Below, one piece after another: positions 25,061 to 35,500 of a stretch of DNA of 64,000 bases. Origin of the DNA: Cupriavidus sp. WKF15 (GTDB lineage Bacteria > Pseudomonadota > Gammaproteobacteria > Burkholderiales > Burkholderiaceae). The notes beneath the pieces were generated by a model that was not told the DNA's origin, searched no databases, and worked only from the letters and a program-made list of their open reading frames with translations. Within the stretch, counting starts at the first letter, position 1; every line of letters starts with the position of its first letter. The stretch is from the NCBI RefSeq assembly GCF_029278605.1, contig NZ_CP119573.1:1922001-1986000 (forward strand), given 5' to 3'. A program made the translations under genes and the position numbers.

Positions 25061-26884
25061 ATGCCAGGCTTGCCTGCCGCTATGCCTCCAGATGCCCGTC
25101 TCGAGGCAGCTATTTCCTTGCCGTCGCTGCCGCCCCTGCATGCCGTGTTCCAGCCCATCGTGCAAGCGGAGTCGGCGGAAATACTTGGCTATGAAGCGCT
25201 GATCCGCGGCCCGGCAAACTCGCCGCATGCCAGTCCGGAGGCGTTGTTCAGGCTGGCGCAGGGCTCCACGGGCACCATTGCGCTGGAGATGCATGCCGCG
25301 CGCACGGCGCTGGCGGCTTGGGGCGCGCTCGACCTGCCGGGCAAGCTCTTCCTCAATTTCAGCCCGCTTACGCTGCGGCATCTGCTTGCCGGGCGCGGCA
25401 GCGGCCTTTCCATGCTGCTTGGAGCCGGCATCGCGCCGGCGCGCCTGGTGATCGAGGTCACGGAGCAGACGCCGATCGGCGATGCGGCGAGCTTCGGTCA
25501 GGCCATGGCAGTCCTGCGCGAACTGGGCATGCAATACGCGCTCGATGACTTCGGCACCGGCCATGCGAACCTGGACCTGCTGGCCCACCTGTCGCCGCAG
25601 TTCGTGAAGATCGACAAGTCGCTGATCCGCGGCATCGCGTCGTGTTCGCGGCGGCTGGAGATCCTGCGCGGCGTGTTGCGCATGATGGAGGCGTTTGGCG
25701 GGCGTGTGATCGCCGAAGGCATTGAAGAGGAAGAAGAACTGGCCGTGATCCGCGACCTCGGCGTGGCCGGGGCGCAAGGCTACTACCTGGGGCGGCCGCA
25801 GGCCGAGCCGCCAGCGCAGGCCGGCATGCACGTCAGGCGGGTGCTGACCTCGCGCCAGATCGCGGTGTTTCCCCAGATGGTTCGTTCCGGCTGGTCGGGC
25901 ATCACGGCCGGGCGGCTGCTGCGCGTGGCGCCGGCTGTCTTGCCGGGTACGGCCAATGATGACGTGCTGCAAGCGTTCCAGTCGCAGCCCGATCTGCAGG
26001 CCGTGGCGATCGTCAGCGAAGACCAGAAGCCGCTGGCCATCATCAACCGGCAGAGTTTCATGGACCGCTATGCGGCGCCGTTCCATCGCGAACTGTACGG
26101 CAAGAAGGCATGCATTACGCAGGCCAACCGCGAGCCCGCCTGCTTCGACCTGCATGCCGGGCTGGAAGCGATGACGCAGATCCTGGCTGGCGAGAATCCG
26201 CGCTCGCTGGCCGAAGGATTTGTCATCACCAGCCATGGACGCTACATGGGCCTGGGCAATGGGGCAGATCTGGTTCGCGCGATCACGGAGGTCCGCATGG
26301 AGGCTGCGCGCTATGCCAATCCGCTTACCTTCCTGCCTGGCAATATTCCGCTGAACCAGCATATCGATCGACTCATCGAGGCCGGCAATGCGTTTGTCGC
26401 ATGCTATGTCGACCTGAACCACTTCAAGCCATACAACGACAAGTACGGCTATTGGGAAGGCGACGAGATGCTCAAGGGGGCCGCAGCCATCCTCACCGAG
26501 GCTTGCGACCCGGCACGCGATTTCCTTGGCCACGTCGGTGGTGACGACTTCCTGCTGCTATACCAGAGCGCGGACTGGGCAGCGCGCGTGGGTGAGGCCA
26601 TTCGCCGCTTCAACGAGGCGGCGCGAGACATGTACACGCCGGCGGACCGCACCGCGGGCGGCATCCATGCCGAGGATCGCAACGGTCAGCCGGCTTTCTT
26701 CCCGCCAGTCTCGATGGCGGCAGGCGTGGTGCGAGTGGGGGCGGAGGCGGTGAATGGCATGCAGCGCGTCGGCAGCCAGCAGATCGGTGCCGCGGCCGCC
26801 GCCGCAAAGCATGCGGCCAAGCGGGCTGCGAACGGCCTTGCGGTCATCGACTTCAAGACGCTGGCAGACCGGCTGCCCGCCTAG
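25061..26884 (+). CDS. EAL-CBS-GGDEF cyclic-di-GMP protein
   Basis: A soluble 607-residue protein in the order EAL, CBS pair, GGDEF. EAL (about 20-265) keeps the residues for cyclic-di-GMP cleavage: YEALIRG, NFSP, EVTE, DDFGTG (about 162), KIDKSLI, AEGIE and GAQGYYLG, so it should be an active phosphodiesterase. A CBS-like region at about 275-410 may bind adenine nucleotides. The C-terminal GGDEF has DLNHFKPYNDKYG and GGDDF (about 493) in place of GGDEF; such domains may be weak cyclases or GTP sensors. No membrane segment. The start is uncertain (25061 or 25082; no strong ribosome site). A PhoB-like box upstream suggests phosphate control. Confidence 0.88.
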   Translation: MPGLPAAMPPDARLEAAISLPSLPPLHAVFQPIVQAESAEILGYEALIRGPANSPHASPEALFRLAQGSTGTIALEMHAARTALAAWGALDLPGKLFLNFSPLTLRHLLAGRGSGLSMLLGAGIAPARLVIEVTEQTPIGDAASFGQAMAVLRELGMQYALDDFGTGHANLDLLAHLSPQFVKIDKSLIRGIASCSRRLEILRGVLRMMEAFGGRVIAEGIEEEEELAVIRDLGVAGAQGYYLGRPQAEPPAQAGMHVRRVLTSRQIAVFPQMVRSGWSGITAGRLLRVAPAVLPGTANDDVLQAFQSQPDLQAVAIVSEDQKPLAIINRQSFMDRYAAPFHRELYGKKACITQANREPACFDLHAGLEAMTQILAGENPRSLAEGFVITSHGRYMGLGNGADLVRAITEVRMEAARYANPLTFLPGNIPLNQHIDRLIEAGNAFVACYVDLNHFKPYNDKYGYWEGDEMLKGAAAILTEACDPARDFLGHVGGDDFLLLYQSADWAARVGEAIRRFNEAARDMYTPADRTAGGIHAEDRNGQPAFFPPVSMAAGVVRVGAEAVNGMQRVGSQQIGAAAAAAKHAAKRAANGLAVIDFKTLADRLPA

Positions 26885-26890
26885 CCAGGG

Positions 26891-27652
26891 TCATGGGTGA
26901 GCCAGTGCGAATGGCTTGCCGGCAAGCGGATTGGGCTGATGCATGGGGTCGTCGTCGTGGATATCCAGGCGATAGCCGTGCGCATAGACTACCGTGATCG
27001 AAATGCCGGTCTCCAGGCTGAGCCGCAAGGTCTTGCGCAGGCGCGACATCAGCCCGGCCAGGGCGCGCGACAAGGGTGGCAGTTCATGGTGCCAGATGGC
27101 CTGTTCAATGCGGCGGTTGGCCAGCACGCGGCCGGCATTGGAGAACAGCAGCATGGCAAGGTCGAATTCCTTGGGCGTCAGGGTGATGCGTTCGCCGTGC
27201 AGCAACGCGAAACGGCCCACGCTGTTGAGCTGGTACGGGCCTGCGCGCACCACCAGCCCCTGCCTCTGGCGGTCGCCCGTGGCGCGCCGGCGCAGGGCCC
27301 CGATGCGCGCAATCAGAACGCGCGCGCTGAGCGGACCGCACAGGTAGTCGTCGGCTCCGGCGTCCAGTGCTTCGACCAGTGCCTCCTCGTTGCTGCCGTC
27401 GCCAAGCATCATGATGGGCAGATCGCGCGAGCGCGCGCAGCGCACGGTGCGGATGACATCGACGGCGCTAGTGTCCGGCAGTTCGTCGTGGATCAGCAGC
27501 ATGTCGTACGCAGCCTGGCTGACGCCCTGGATGAGCGCGCGCGGGGAGACAAAGACATTGCAGCGAAAGCCTGAGCGGGCCAGCAGGTCCGGTATGGTTT
27601 TGAGGTGTGCTGACTGACCGCTCAGCAGCGCGATGTTCATGGGGTCAGGCAT
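26891..27652 (-). CDS. OmpR-type regulator with degenerate receiver domain
   Basis: A 253-residue protein with an N-terminal receiver-like domain and a C-terminal winged helix (GERITLTPKEFDLAMLLFSNAGRVLANRRI and VYAHGYRLD). In the receiver the key positions are lost: no acidic pair near the N-terminus (LLSGQS), His in place of the phospho-accepting Asp (LLIHDELPD against LLxDxxLP), and CGP in place of the T-K-P of the last strand. It is thus a pseudo-receiver, unlikely to be controlled by a histidine kinase, and none is adjacent. Starts at 27652 or 27640 are both possible. It converges with the EAL gene, six bases apart. Confidence 0.78.
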   Translation of the reverse strand: MPDPMNIALLSGQSAHLKTIPDLLARSGFRCNVFVSPRALIQGVSQAAYDMLLIHDELPDTSAVDVIRTVRCARSRDLPIMMLGDGSNEEALVEALDAGADDYLCGPLSARVLIARIGALRRRATGDRQRQGLVVRAGPYQLNSVGRFALLHGERITLTPKEFDLAMLLFSNAGRVLANRRIEQAIWHHELPPLSRALAGLMSRLRKTLRLSLETGISITVVYAHGYRLDIHDDDPMHQPNPLAGKPFALAHP

Positions 27653-27920
27653 ACGATGGTGGCAGGAGTCAGGGAATCGGGTTTGCCGAAGGCATTGATC
27701 CGCAAGCGTATAAAGGCAAACGCCGCGTAACAATCGGACAAATCCGATTCCAGCCGGAACTTTGAGGTAGAGCAGAAGCGTGGCGAGATTGCGTTGGGCG
27801 GGCGCTTACCGGGTCGTAAGGGGCAATCGAGGTCGCGGAGCCGCGGCCGGCACTTCGCTGTGCCAAAATAGGACCTATCGTGATCCGGTTCCGCATGGCG
27901 CGAACCTGGGAAGCCTGCAC

Positions 27921-29354
27921 ATGCTGAGCGCGAGCGTTGTCGCGACGACCGTCCTGATCTTCCATATCATCGGCGTACTGGCCGCGTTGCACGCGGTTAT
28001 GACGGTGCGCACGGCGCCGGGCGCGATCGCCTGGGCAGGATCGCTGGTGATGATGCCGTACATTGCGCTGGTGCCTTACCTGATCTTCGGCAGGAGCCGG
28101 TTTGCGGGCTATGTCAACGCGCGCCGGTTCAACGACGACCGGCTGCGGGAGATCCGCCACGGCATGACGCCCGAAGACCGCGAGGCGCGCAGCGCCTGCG
28201 TGGTGCACGCGCCGGAGCAGGTCTGCATGCGCGCGCTGCCGCGGCTGACGGGCATGCCTTGCCTGGCCAACAACGATGTGCGCCTGCTGGTCAATGGCAC
28301 CGCAACTTTCGAGGCCATTTTCGAGGCGGTGGCCGCCGCCACGCGGGTGGTGATCGTCCAGTTCTTCATCGTCCACGACGACGTGCTCGGCCGGCGCCTC
28401 CAGTCGCTGTTATGCGAACGTGCACAGGCTGGCGTCAAGGTCTACTTCCTCTATGACAGCATCGGGTGCCACGCCTTGCCGCGCGGCTATGTGAAAACGC
28501 TGCTGGCGGCTGGCGTGGAGGCGCGGGCGTTTTCCACCCACCGCGGCTTTGTCAATCGATTCCAGCTCAATTTCCGCAACCATCGCAAGCTCGTCATCGT
28601 GGATGGCGCGCAGGCCTTTGTCGGCGGGCACAACGTCGGGGTCGAATATCTTGGCCAGCGGCCCCCGCTGGCGCCGTGGCGCGACACGCATATCAGGGTG
28701 CGCGGCAGTGCCGTGCTGGACCTGCAGATGGCGTTTGCCGAAGACTGGTACTGGGCCGCACGCGAAGTGCCTTACCTGTTGATGCCGCCGCCTGACGCGG
28801 GCGGCCGCATGACGTGCCAGGTGGTGCCCACCGGCCCGGCCGATGCGCAGGAGACTTGCTCGCTGTTCTTTGTCGAGGCAATCCAGGCGGCCAAGCACAG
28901 GGTCTGGATCACGTCGCCTTACTTCGTCCCGGACGAGGCGGTCTTCGCGGTGCTGCGCCTGGCGGTACTGCGCGGGGTGGACGTACGTATCCTGATCCCT
29001 GCCAGGCCGGACCATCTGGTGGTGTTTGCCGCGTCCACGCTTTATGCGCATCAGGCGGTAACCGCCGGCATCAAGCTGTACCGCTACCAGCCAGGCTTTC
29101 TCCACCAGAAAGTCATCCTGATCGACGACGAGGCGGCGGCAGTCGGTACCGCGAACCTGGACAATCGCTCGTTCCGGCTGAATTTCGAGCTGATGATCAT
29201 GACGGCCGATCGGGAGTTCGCGGGGCAGGTCGCCGACATGCTGGAAAGCGATTTTGCGCAGGCGCGGCGCATCGGTGTCGAAGAGTTCCTCAGGGCACCG
29301 GCGCCGCTGCGCGTCGCCATGCACGTGGCGAAATTGTTCGCGCCGATCCTGTAG
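27921..29354 (+). CDS. cls: cardiolipin synthase
   Basis: A 477-residue membrane enzyme that joins two phosphatidylglycerols to cardiolipin and glycerol. Two N-terminal membrane segments include the PLDc_N pattern PGAIAWAGSLVMMPYIALVPYLIFG, and two phospholipase-D motifs follow: NHRKLVIVDG (about 217-226) and LHQKVILIDD (about 392-401), the latter followed by GTANLDNRSF. Length is typical of ClsA. The start places the first membrane helix at once; no strong ribosome site. Bases 27653-27920, upstream, show no gene. It is divergent from the degenerate response regulator. Confidence 0.92.
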   Translation: MLSASVVATTVLIFHIIGVLAALHAVMTVRTAPGAIAWAGSLVMMPYIALVPYLIFGRSRFAGYVNARRFNDDRLREIRHGMTPEDREARSACVVHAPEQVCMRALPRLTGMPCLANNDVRLLVNGTATFEAIFEAVAAATRVVIVQFFIVHDDVLGRRLQSLLCERAQAGVKVYFLYDSIGCHALPRGYVKTLLAAGVEARAFSTHRGFVNRFQLNFRNHRKLVIVDGAQAFVGGHNVGVEYLGQRPPLAPWRDTHIRVRGSAVLDLQMAFAEDWYWAAREVPYLLMPPPDAGGRMTCQVVPTGPADAQETCSLFFVEAIQAAKHRVWITSPYFVPDEAVFAVLRLAVLRGVDVRILIPARPDHLVVFAASTLYAHQAVTAGIKLYRYQPGFLHQKVILIDDEAAAVGTANLDNRSFRLNFELMIMTADREFAGQVADMLESDFAQARRIGVEEFLRAPAPLRVAMHVAKLFAPIL

Positions 29355-29447
29355 CCACAGCACCAGGGCTGCGCCGTCGCTTGCCATTGTGTACACTGTT
29401 CACTATTGGCTGTACAAGATAAGAACAGTGTGTGCTGGGGGAAAATC

Positions 29448-30107
29448 ATGAGCCGGATCGCTTCACCTATGCCGGCCCGCGCGACGTATCGTCACGGCGA
29501 CCTGCGCCGTGCGCTGCTGGAGGCTGGCATCGACCTGGCGCGCGAAGGAGGGCCGGACGCCGTCGTCTTGCGCGAAGCCACGCGCCGGGCTGGCGTGGTA
29601 CCGAACGCGGCCTATCGGCACTTTTCCAGCCGGCAGGACCTGTTGCAGGCCGTGCGCGCGGCGGCACTGTCCGCGCTGGCGATCGCCATGGAGACCGAAC
29701 TGGGCGGGATCCGGCCCGGCAGCAGCGCCGCGGCGCTGGCTCGCGCAAACCTGCGCGCCGTCGGCACCGGCTATCTGCGTTTTGCACTTGCCGAGCCGGG
29801 GTTGTTTCGTACGGCTTTTTCCGTGCCGGACGAGGTAGAGACCGATGCCGATCCGGCGAAGGCGGGCCATAGCGGGCTGAATCCTTTCCAATTGCTGTCG
29901 ACGGCACTGGACAGGATGGCCGAGGCCGGAATCCTGCCGGCAGAGCGCCGTCCCGGCGCTGAGTACCTGGCCTGGTCCGCGGTACACGGATTGTCGATGT
30001 TGCTGCTCGACGGACCCCTGCGCGGCAGGGAGCCGGCGCAGGCCGAGGTGCTTGGGCAGCGTTTGATCGATATGGTGGAACAAGGACTACAGGCGCCAGG
30101 ACGATAA
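29448..30107 (+). CDS. TetR family regulator
   Basis: A 219-residue repressor-type protein. The N-terminal DNA-binding helices show YRHGDLRRALLEAGIDLAREGG, VVLREATRRAGVVPNAAYRHFSSRQDLLQAV (about 38-68). The C-terminal domain resembles the WHG type (LAEPGLFRTAF and AWSAVHGLSMLLLDGPL). GGGGGAAAA precedes the start. The interval before it has repeated TGTACA / TGTGTACACTGTTCAC elements (29390-29427), a possible operator for its own control. Its ligand and targets are unknown; the neighbour upstream, cardiolipin synthase, is on the same strand 93 bases away. Confidence 0.87.
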   Translation: MSRIASPMPARATYRHGDLRRALLEAGIDLAREGGPDAVVLREATRRAGVVPNAAYRHFSSRQDLLQAVRAAALSALAIAMETELGGIRPGSSAAALARANLRAVGTGYLRFALAEPGLFRTAFSVPDEVETDADPAKAGHSGLNPFQLLSTALDRMAEAGILPAERRPGAEYLAWSAVHGLSMLLLDGPLRGREPAQAEVLGQRLIDMVEQGLQAPGR

Positions 30108-30211
30108 CCCAATCATTCACTGAAGGGCCCCGCCGGCCATGCCGGCGAAACAGCAGCGCCTGCCAAGCACGAAAAACCAACCCCTTCCAATTCCCACGAT
30201 CCGGCGAAGCG

Positions 30212-30245
30212 AAAAAAATGCCACGATAGCGGGGACCATCGTGGC
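30212..30245 (-). terminator. rho-independent terminator on the minus strand
   Basis: Eight perfect pairs (GCCACGAT with ATCGTGGC), a ten-base loop, then A and seven T's when read leftward. It ends the candidate small RNA. Confidence 0.85.
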
Positions 30246-30325
30246 AGTGTAATGAACCAGGAAGGGGGTCCTGGCTCGTCGGGGCACCCGCGGGATGGGT
30301 GCACGGGCGAATCTATTCCGTTAGT
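30212..30325 (-). ncRNA. candidate small RNA with C-rich hairpin loops
   Basis: On the minus strand three perfect hairpins follow one another: GCACCC-ATCCCGC-GGGTGC (30302-30284), CCAGGA-CCCCCT-TCCTGG (30274-30257) and the terminator GCCACGAT-N10-ATCGTGGC with a seven-T tail (30245-30212). Every loop holds a C-run (CCC, CCCCC, CCCC), able to pair with G-rich ribosome-binding sites. No minus-strand gene lies upstream for this terminator to serve, since the next gene rightward is on the plus strand. TCTAAT at 30335-30330 could be the -10; the -35 is poor. The family is not recognised. The remainder of 30108-30491 shows no gene. Confidence 0.5.
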
Positions 30326-30491
30326 TCTCATTAGAAAATCGGATAAGTCCTAAATTTGTCCATGAATTGTGTCTTTGGACACTAAGTCTGGCGATCCGGG
30401 GGCAGGATGCCCTCGGGATCAGTCCGGGGCACCGCGGGTCTAACGGATATAAGGTGGGCAATCCGGCCCACGCGCAGGCGTTGGATGGATC

Positions 30492-30827
30492 ATGCGATAC
30501 ACGGTCGGTAGCATCTTCACGACGGCAGCGATGGCCACGCTATTGGCAGGTTGCGCGGTGTATCCGGATTATTACGGCGGCGACTATCTTGCCTACCCAG
30601 CCTATCCGGCCGGTTCTCCTTACTACAGCGGCTATCCGGTAACGCCTGGCTATCCTTACTACGGTCCGGGCTACGGTAGCTACTATGGCAGCTTTGCCAT
30701 CTACAGCGGATGCTGCTGGTACGGTGGCCATGGAGGGTGGCATGGCCACGGTGGGGGCTGGCATGGCGGTTGGCGCGGGGGCGGGCGAGGTGGCTGGAGC
30801 GGTTCGCACGGCGGCCACGGGCACTAA
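30492..30827 (+). CDS. Tyr/Gly/His-rich lipoprotein
   Basis: A 111-residue protein with a lipoprotein signal: hydrophobic stretch and lipobox LLAGC (Cys21). The mature part is two low-complexity zones: residues 25-75 are rich in Tyr, Pro and Gly (YPAYPAGSPYYSGYP), residues 78-111 in Gly, His and Trp (GGHGGWHGHGGGWHGGW). About eight histidines close the sequence, so metal binding is possible. A Cys-Cys pair precedes them. No named family is recognised. The protein is probably anchored to the outer membrane. Confidence 0.65.
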   Translation: MRYTVGSIFTTAAMATLLAGCAVYPDYYGGDYLAYPAYPAGSPYYSGYPVTPGYPYYGPGYGSYYGSFAIYSGCCWYGGHGGWHGHGGGWHGGWRGGGRGGWSGSHGGHGH

Positions 30828-30867
30828 GGCTGCGCGAGATCAATCCCGGGCGTCCGTCGATCGCTGA

Positions 30868-31514
<647 letters not shown>

Positions 31515-32120
31515 GCCCTTCTCCATGTTCATGGCCCGTGGGCAGGCAACCGGGGTCCATCCAGGGAGGGCCGCCGATGCCTGCTGAAGTATCTGGGCGC
31601 AAGCGGGCAGTTCCCTGTCGGTGCCCGGCGCCCCGCCAGTATAGGCAGGCCCGCCAGTGAGCCGCGCTAGCGATATACCCGTATTGCCGGTGGCCGGGCG
31701 CAGCATGCCGAGGCAGCCATGGATGTCACTGCCAAAGCCTCTTGTCATGACGGCCTTGGTCGCTACGGCGAAGGGTTGGTTGGAGGCGGGCCGGGCATCC
31801 TCCGGCGATCTTATGCCAGAGGCGCTGTCTAGCACCCCGCGCGCAGCAACCCGGCCCGCAGGCAGGATAGCGGTCCCTGGGAAGAGGCTTCAATGGCAGT
31901 TCGCGCGGGCGCTGCAGAGTACAGTGGGGTGAAAGAGGCAAGGCCCGGCGAGGCGTGCTAGCAGCAAGATCGCCCAGGTCCCGGCAAGGCCCAGCCGCGC
32001 GCTCGCGAGGATTGCAGGATTTCAGGGTTGAAAGCATGAATTTCGATGCTGAAAGTCCCGGTTGCCGATCAATGTAGAAATTCGCAATAAAAACAATGAG
32101 TTACGCTATTTCTGAGGCGT
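31515..32120. other. gene-free interval
   Basis: No reading frame here has a signal, family pattern or ribosome site that supports it. An AGCAT-N8-ATGCT inverted repeat (about 32034-32051) lies in an AT-richer stretch at the right end, just before the sigma-54-like promoter, and might be a regulator site. Confidence 0.4.
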
Positions 32121-32136
32121 TGGTGCGCTTCTTGCG
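32121..32136 (+). promoter_or_regulatory. possible sigma-54 promoter
   Basis: TGGTGCGCTTCTTGCG has GG and GC exactly ten bases apart, with CG and TTGC also matching TGGCACG-N4-TTGC. It lies about 97 bases before a short ORF with a strong ribosome site and 400 bases before pyc. Such matches can occur by chance in GC-rich DNA. Confidence 0.35.
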
Positions 32137-32232
32137 ATGCCCATGTGCTTATGGGCACGAGGATCGTGTTCCGCATATCTCGTATCGAATGCGCCATAGA
32201 GTGGCGTCGAGGGTTATCAGGAGGAGTGCACG

Positions 32233-32433
32233 GTGACGTATTACGGACAGATCGATGCAGGCGCGAACCGCGAGCCTGCCGGCGAGGGGAGCAAGCTGCA
32301 TGCTGGCCATGCGTGCAGGGAAAGCGGCAATTGCGCTGAGGCGCCTCCACGGCGTTCGCATTGGGCATGGGCAGTCGCAAAGGGACACCATGATTGGATG
32401 GATTCGCACACGCCGTTTGCCTGGCACGAATAG
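32233..32433 (+). CDS. possible small protein upstream of pyc
   Basis: A GTG-started frame of 66 codons preceded by AGGAGGAG at seven bases, among the strongest ribosome sites in the window. The product (MTYYGQIDAGANREP at the start, ending HTPFAWHE) is rich in His, Trp and charged residues, has two cysteines, and no recognised family or membrane segment. It would be transcribed with pyc, 100 bases downstream. Strength rests on the ribosome site alone. Confidence 0.3.
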   Translation: MTYYGQIDAGANREPAGEGSKLHAGHACRESGNCAEAPPRRSHWAWAVAKGHHDWMDSHTPFAWHE

Positions 32434-32533
32434 CAGTCTGTTCGCTCTGGCTCGCTAGCGGGGAGAGCTTCGCTATCCGACATCTAACCATGCCGTGCCT
32501 TTTGCGTATGGCGGACTCGTTTTCTATTGCCCC

Positions 32534-35500
32534 ATGAACTACACCCCGATCAAGTCTCTGCTGATTGCCAACCGCTCCGAGATCGCGATTCGCGTGATGC
32601 GCGCCGCGGCCGAAATGAATATCCGGACGGTGGCGATCTATTCGAAAGAAGACCGCCTCGCGCTGCATCGCTTCAAAGCAGACGAAAGCTACCTGGTTGG
32701 CGAGGGCAAGAAGCCGCTGGCGGCCTATCTCGACATCGACGACATCCTGCGCATCGCCCGGAAGGCAAAGGTTGACGCCATCCACCCCGGCTATGGCTTT
32801 CTCTCGGAGAATCCCGATTTCGCACAAGCCGTGATCGACGCGGGGATCCGCTGGATCGGCCCGTCGCCAGAGGTCATGCGCAAGCTGGGGAACAAGGTAG
32901 CGGCTCGCAATGCGGCGATCGAGGCGGGCGTGCCGGTGATGCCGGCGACCGATCCGTTGCCCCACGACCTGGACGAGTGCAAGCGCCTGGCGGCCGGCAT
33001 TGGCTATCCGCTGATGCTCAAGGCGAGCTGGGGCGGAGGCGGGCGCGGCATGCGCATGCTGGAGAACGAACAGGACCTGGAGACCGCGCTGCCGGCCGCA
33101 CGCCGCGAGGCGCTGGCCGCGTTCGGCAACGACGAGGTCTATGTCGAGAAACTGGTGCGCAACGCGCGCCATGTCGAGGTGCAGGCGCTCGGCGATACGC
33201 ACGGCAACCTGGTACACCTGTACGAGCGTGACTGTACCGTGCAGCGGCGCAACCAGAAGGTGGTGGAGCGCGCGCCGGCGCCTTACCTGGACGATGCCGG
33301 CCGGACGGCACTGTGCGATGCTGCCATGCGGCTGATGCGCGCAGTCGGGTACACGCATGCGGGCACGATCGAATTCCTGATGGATGCCGATTCCGGCCAG
33401 TTCTATTTCATCGAAGTCAACCCGCGCATCCAGGTCGAGCACACGGTGACCGAAATGGTGACCGGCGTCGATATCGTCAAGGCGCAGATCCGCATTACCG
33501 AGGGCGGCCATATCGGCATGACCGAGAACACGCGCGATGCCGACGGCAAGATCGTCGTGCGCGCTGCAGGCGTGCCGGAACAGTCGGGTATTTCGCTGAA
33601 CGGGCATGCGCTGCAATGCCGGATCACGACCGAGGATCCCGAGAACGGCTTCCTGCCGGACTATGGCCGGCTCTCCGCCTACCGTAGCGCGGCGGGCTTC
33701 GGCGTGCGCCTGGATGCCGGTACGGCCTACGGTGGCGCCGTGATCACGCCGTACTATGACTCGCTGCTGGTCAAGGTCACCACGTGGGCACCGACTGCCC
33801 CCGAGTCGATCCGGCGCATGGACCGCGCGCTGCGCGAGTTCCGCATCCGCGGCGTCGCGTGCAACCTGCAGTTCCTCGAGAACGTCATCAACCATCCGGC
33901 CTTCCGCTCAGGCGACGTCACCACGCGCTTTATCGACAAGACGCCGGAACTGCTGGCCTTCACCAAGCGCCAGGACCGTGCGACCAAGCTGTTGCGCTAT
34001 CTCGGCGATGTGTGCGTCAACGGGCATCCGGAAATGAGCGGCCGCTCGCTGCCGCCGCTGCCATTGCCGAGCCCGGTGTTGCCTGCGGTGGATACCGCAG
34101 GCCCGCTCCCCACTGGCACGCGCGACCTGCTGCGCGAACTCGGTGCGGAGAAGTTCTCGCGCTGGATGCTGGAGCAGAAGCGGGTACTGCTGACCGACAC
34201 GACCATGCGCGACGCGCACCAGTCGCTGTTCGCCACGCGCATGCGTACCGCGGACATGCTGCCGATCGCGCCATTCTACGCGCGGGAACTGCCGCAGCTG
34301 TTCTCGATGGAGTGCTGGGGTGGAGCGACGTTCGACGTGGCGCTGCGCTTCCTCAAGGAAGACCCGTGGCAACGTCTTGAGCAACTGCGCGAGCGGGTGC
34401 CGAACATCCTGTTCCAGATGCTGCTGCGCGGCTCGAATGCGGTCGGCTATACGAACTATGCGGACAACGTGGTGAAATTCTTTGTCCGCCAGGCTGCCAG
34501 CGCCGGCGTGGACGTGTTCCGTGTCTTCGATTCGTTGAATTGGGTGCGCAATATGCGCGTCGCGATCGATGCCGTGTGCGAAAGCGGCGCGCTGTGCGAA
34601 GGCGCGATCTGCTATACCGGTGACATCTTCGACGGCTCCCGCCCGAAGTACGACCTGAAGTACTACGTCGGGATCGCGCGCGAACTGCAGGCTGCCGGCG
34701 TGCACGTGCTGGGCATCAAGGACATGGCGGGGATCTGCCGTCCGCAAGCCGCGGCAGCGCTCGTCAAGGCGCTCAAGGACGAGACTGGCCTGCCTGTGCA
34801 CTTCCACACGCACGACACCAGCGGCATATCGGCCGCTTCCGTCCTGGCTGCCATTGGTGCGGGCTGCGATGCGGTGGATGGCGCGCTGGATGCGATGAGC
34901 GGGCTCACTTCGCAACCGAACCTGTCGAGCATCGCGGCGGCACTCGCCGGCGGCGAGCGCGACCCCGGGCTCGAGCTGGAGCGGCTGCACGAGGCGTCGA
35001 TGTACTGGGAGGGCGTGCGCCGCTACTACGCACCGTTCGAATCGGAGATCCGCGCCGGCACGGCCGATGTCTACCGCCACGAGATGCCCGGCGGCCAGTA
35101 CACGAACCTGCGCGAGCAGGCGCGCTCGCTCGGCATCGAGCATCGCTGGACCGAGGTGTCGCAGGCGTATGCCGAGGTCAACAAGATGTTCGGCGATATC
35201 GTCAAGGTGACGCCGACCTCCAAGGTGGTCGGCGACATGGCACTGATGATGGTGGCCAATGATATGAGTGCCGCCGATGTCTGCGATCCGGCCCGGGAGA
35301 TCGCGTTTCCCGAGTCGGTGGTTTCCTTGTTCAAGGGCGAACTGGGCTTCCCGCCTGACGGATTCCCCGCGGAACTCTCGCGCAAGGTCCTGCGCGGCGA
35401 GCCGCCCGCGCCTTACCGGCCCGGCGACCAGATTCCGGCGGTGGACCTGGAGGCAGCACGCGCCGAAGCTGAAGCGGCGTGCGAACAGTCCCTCGATGAC

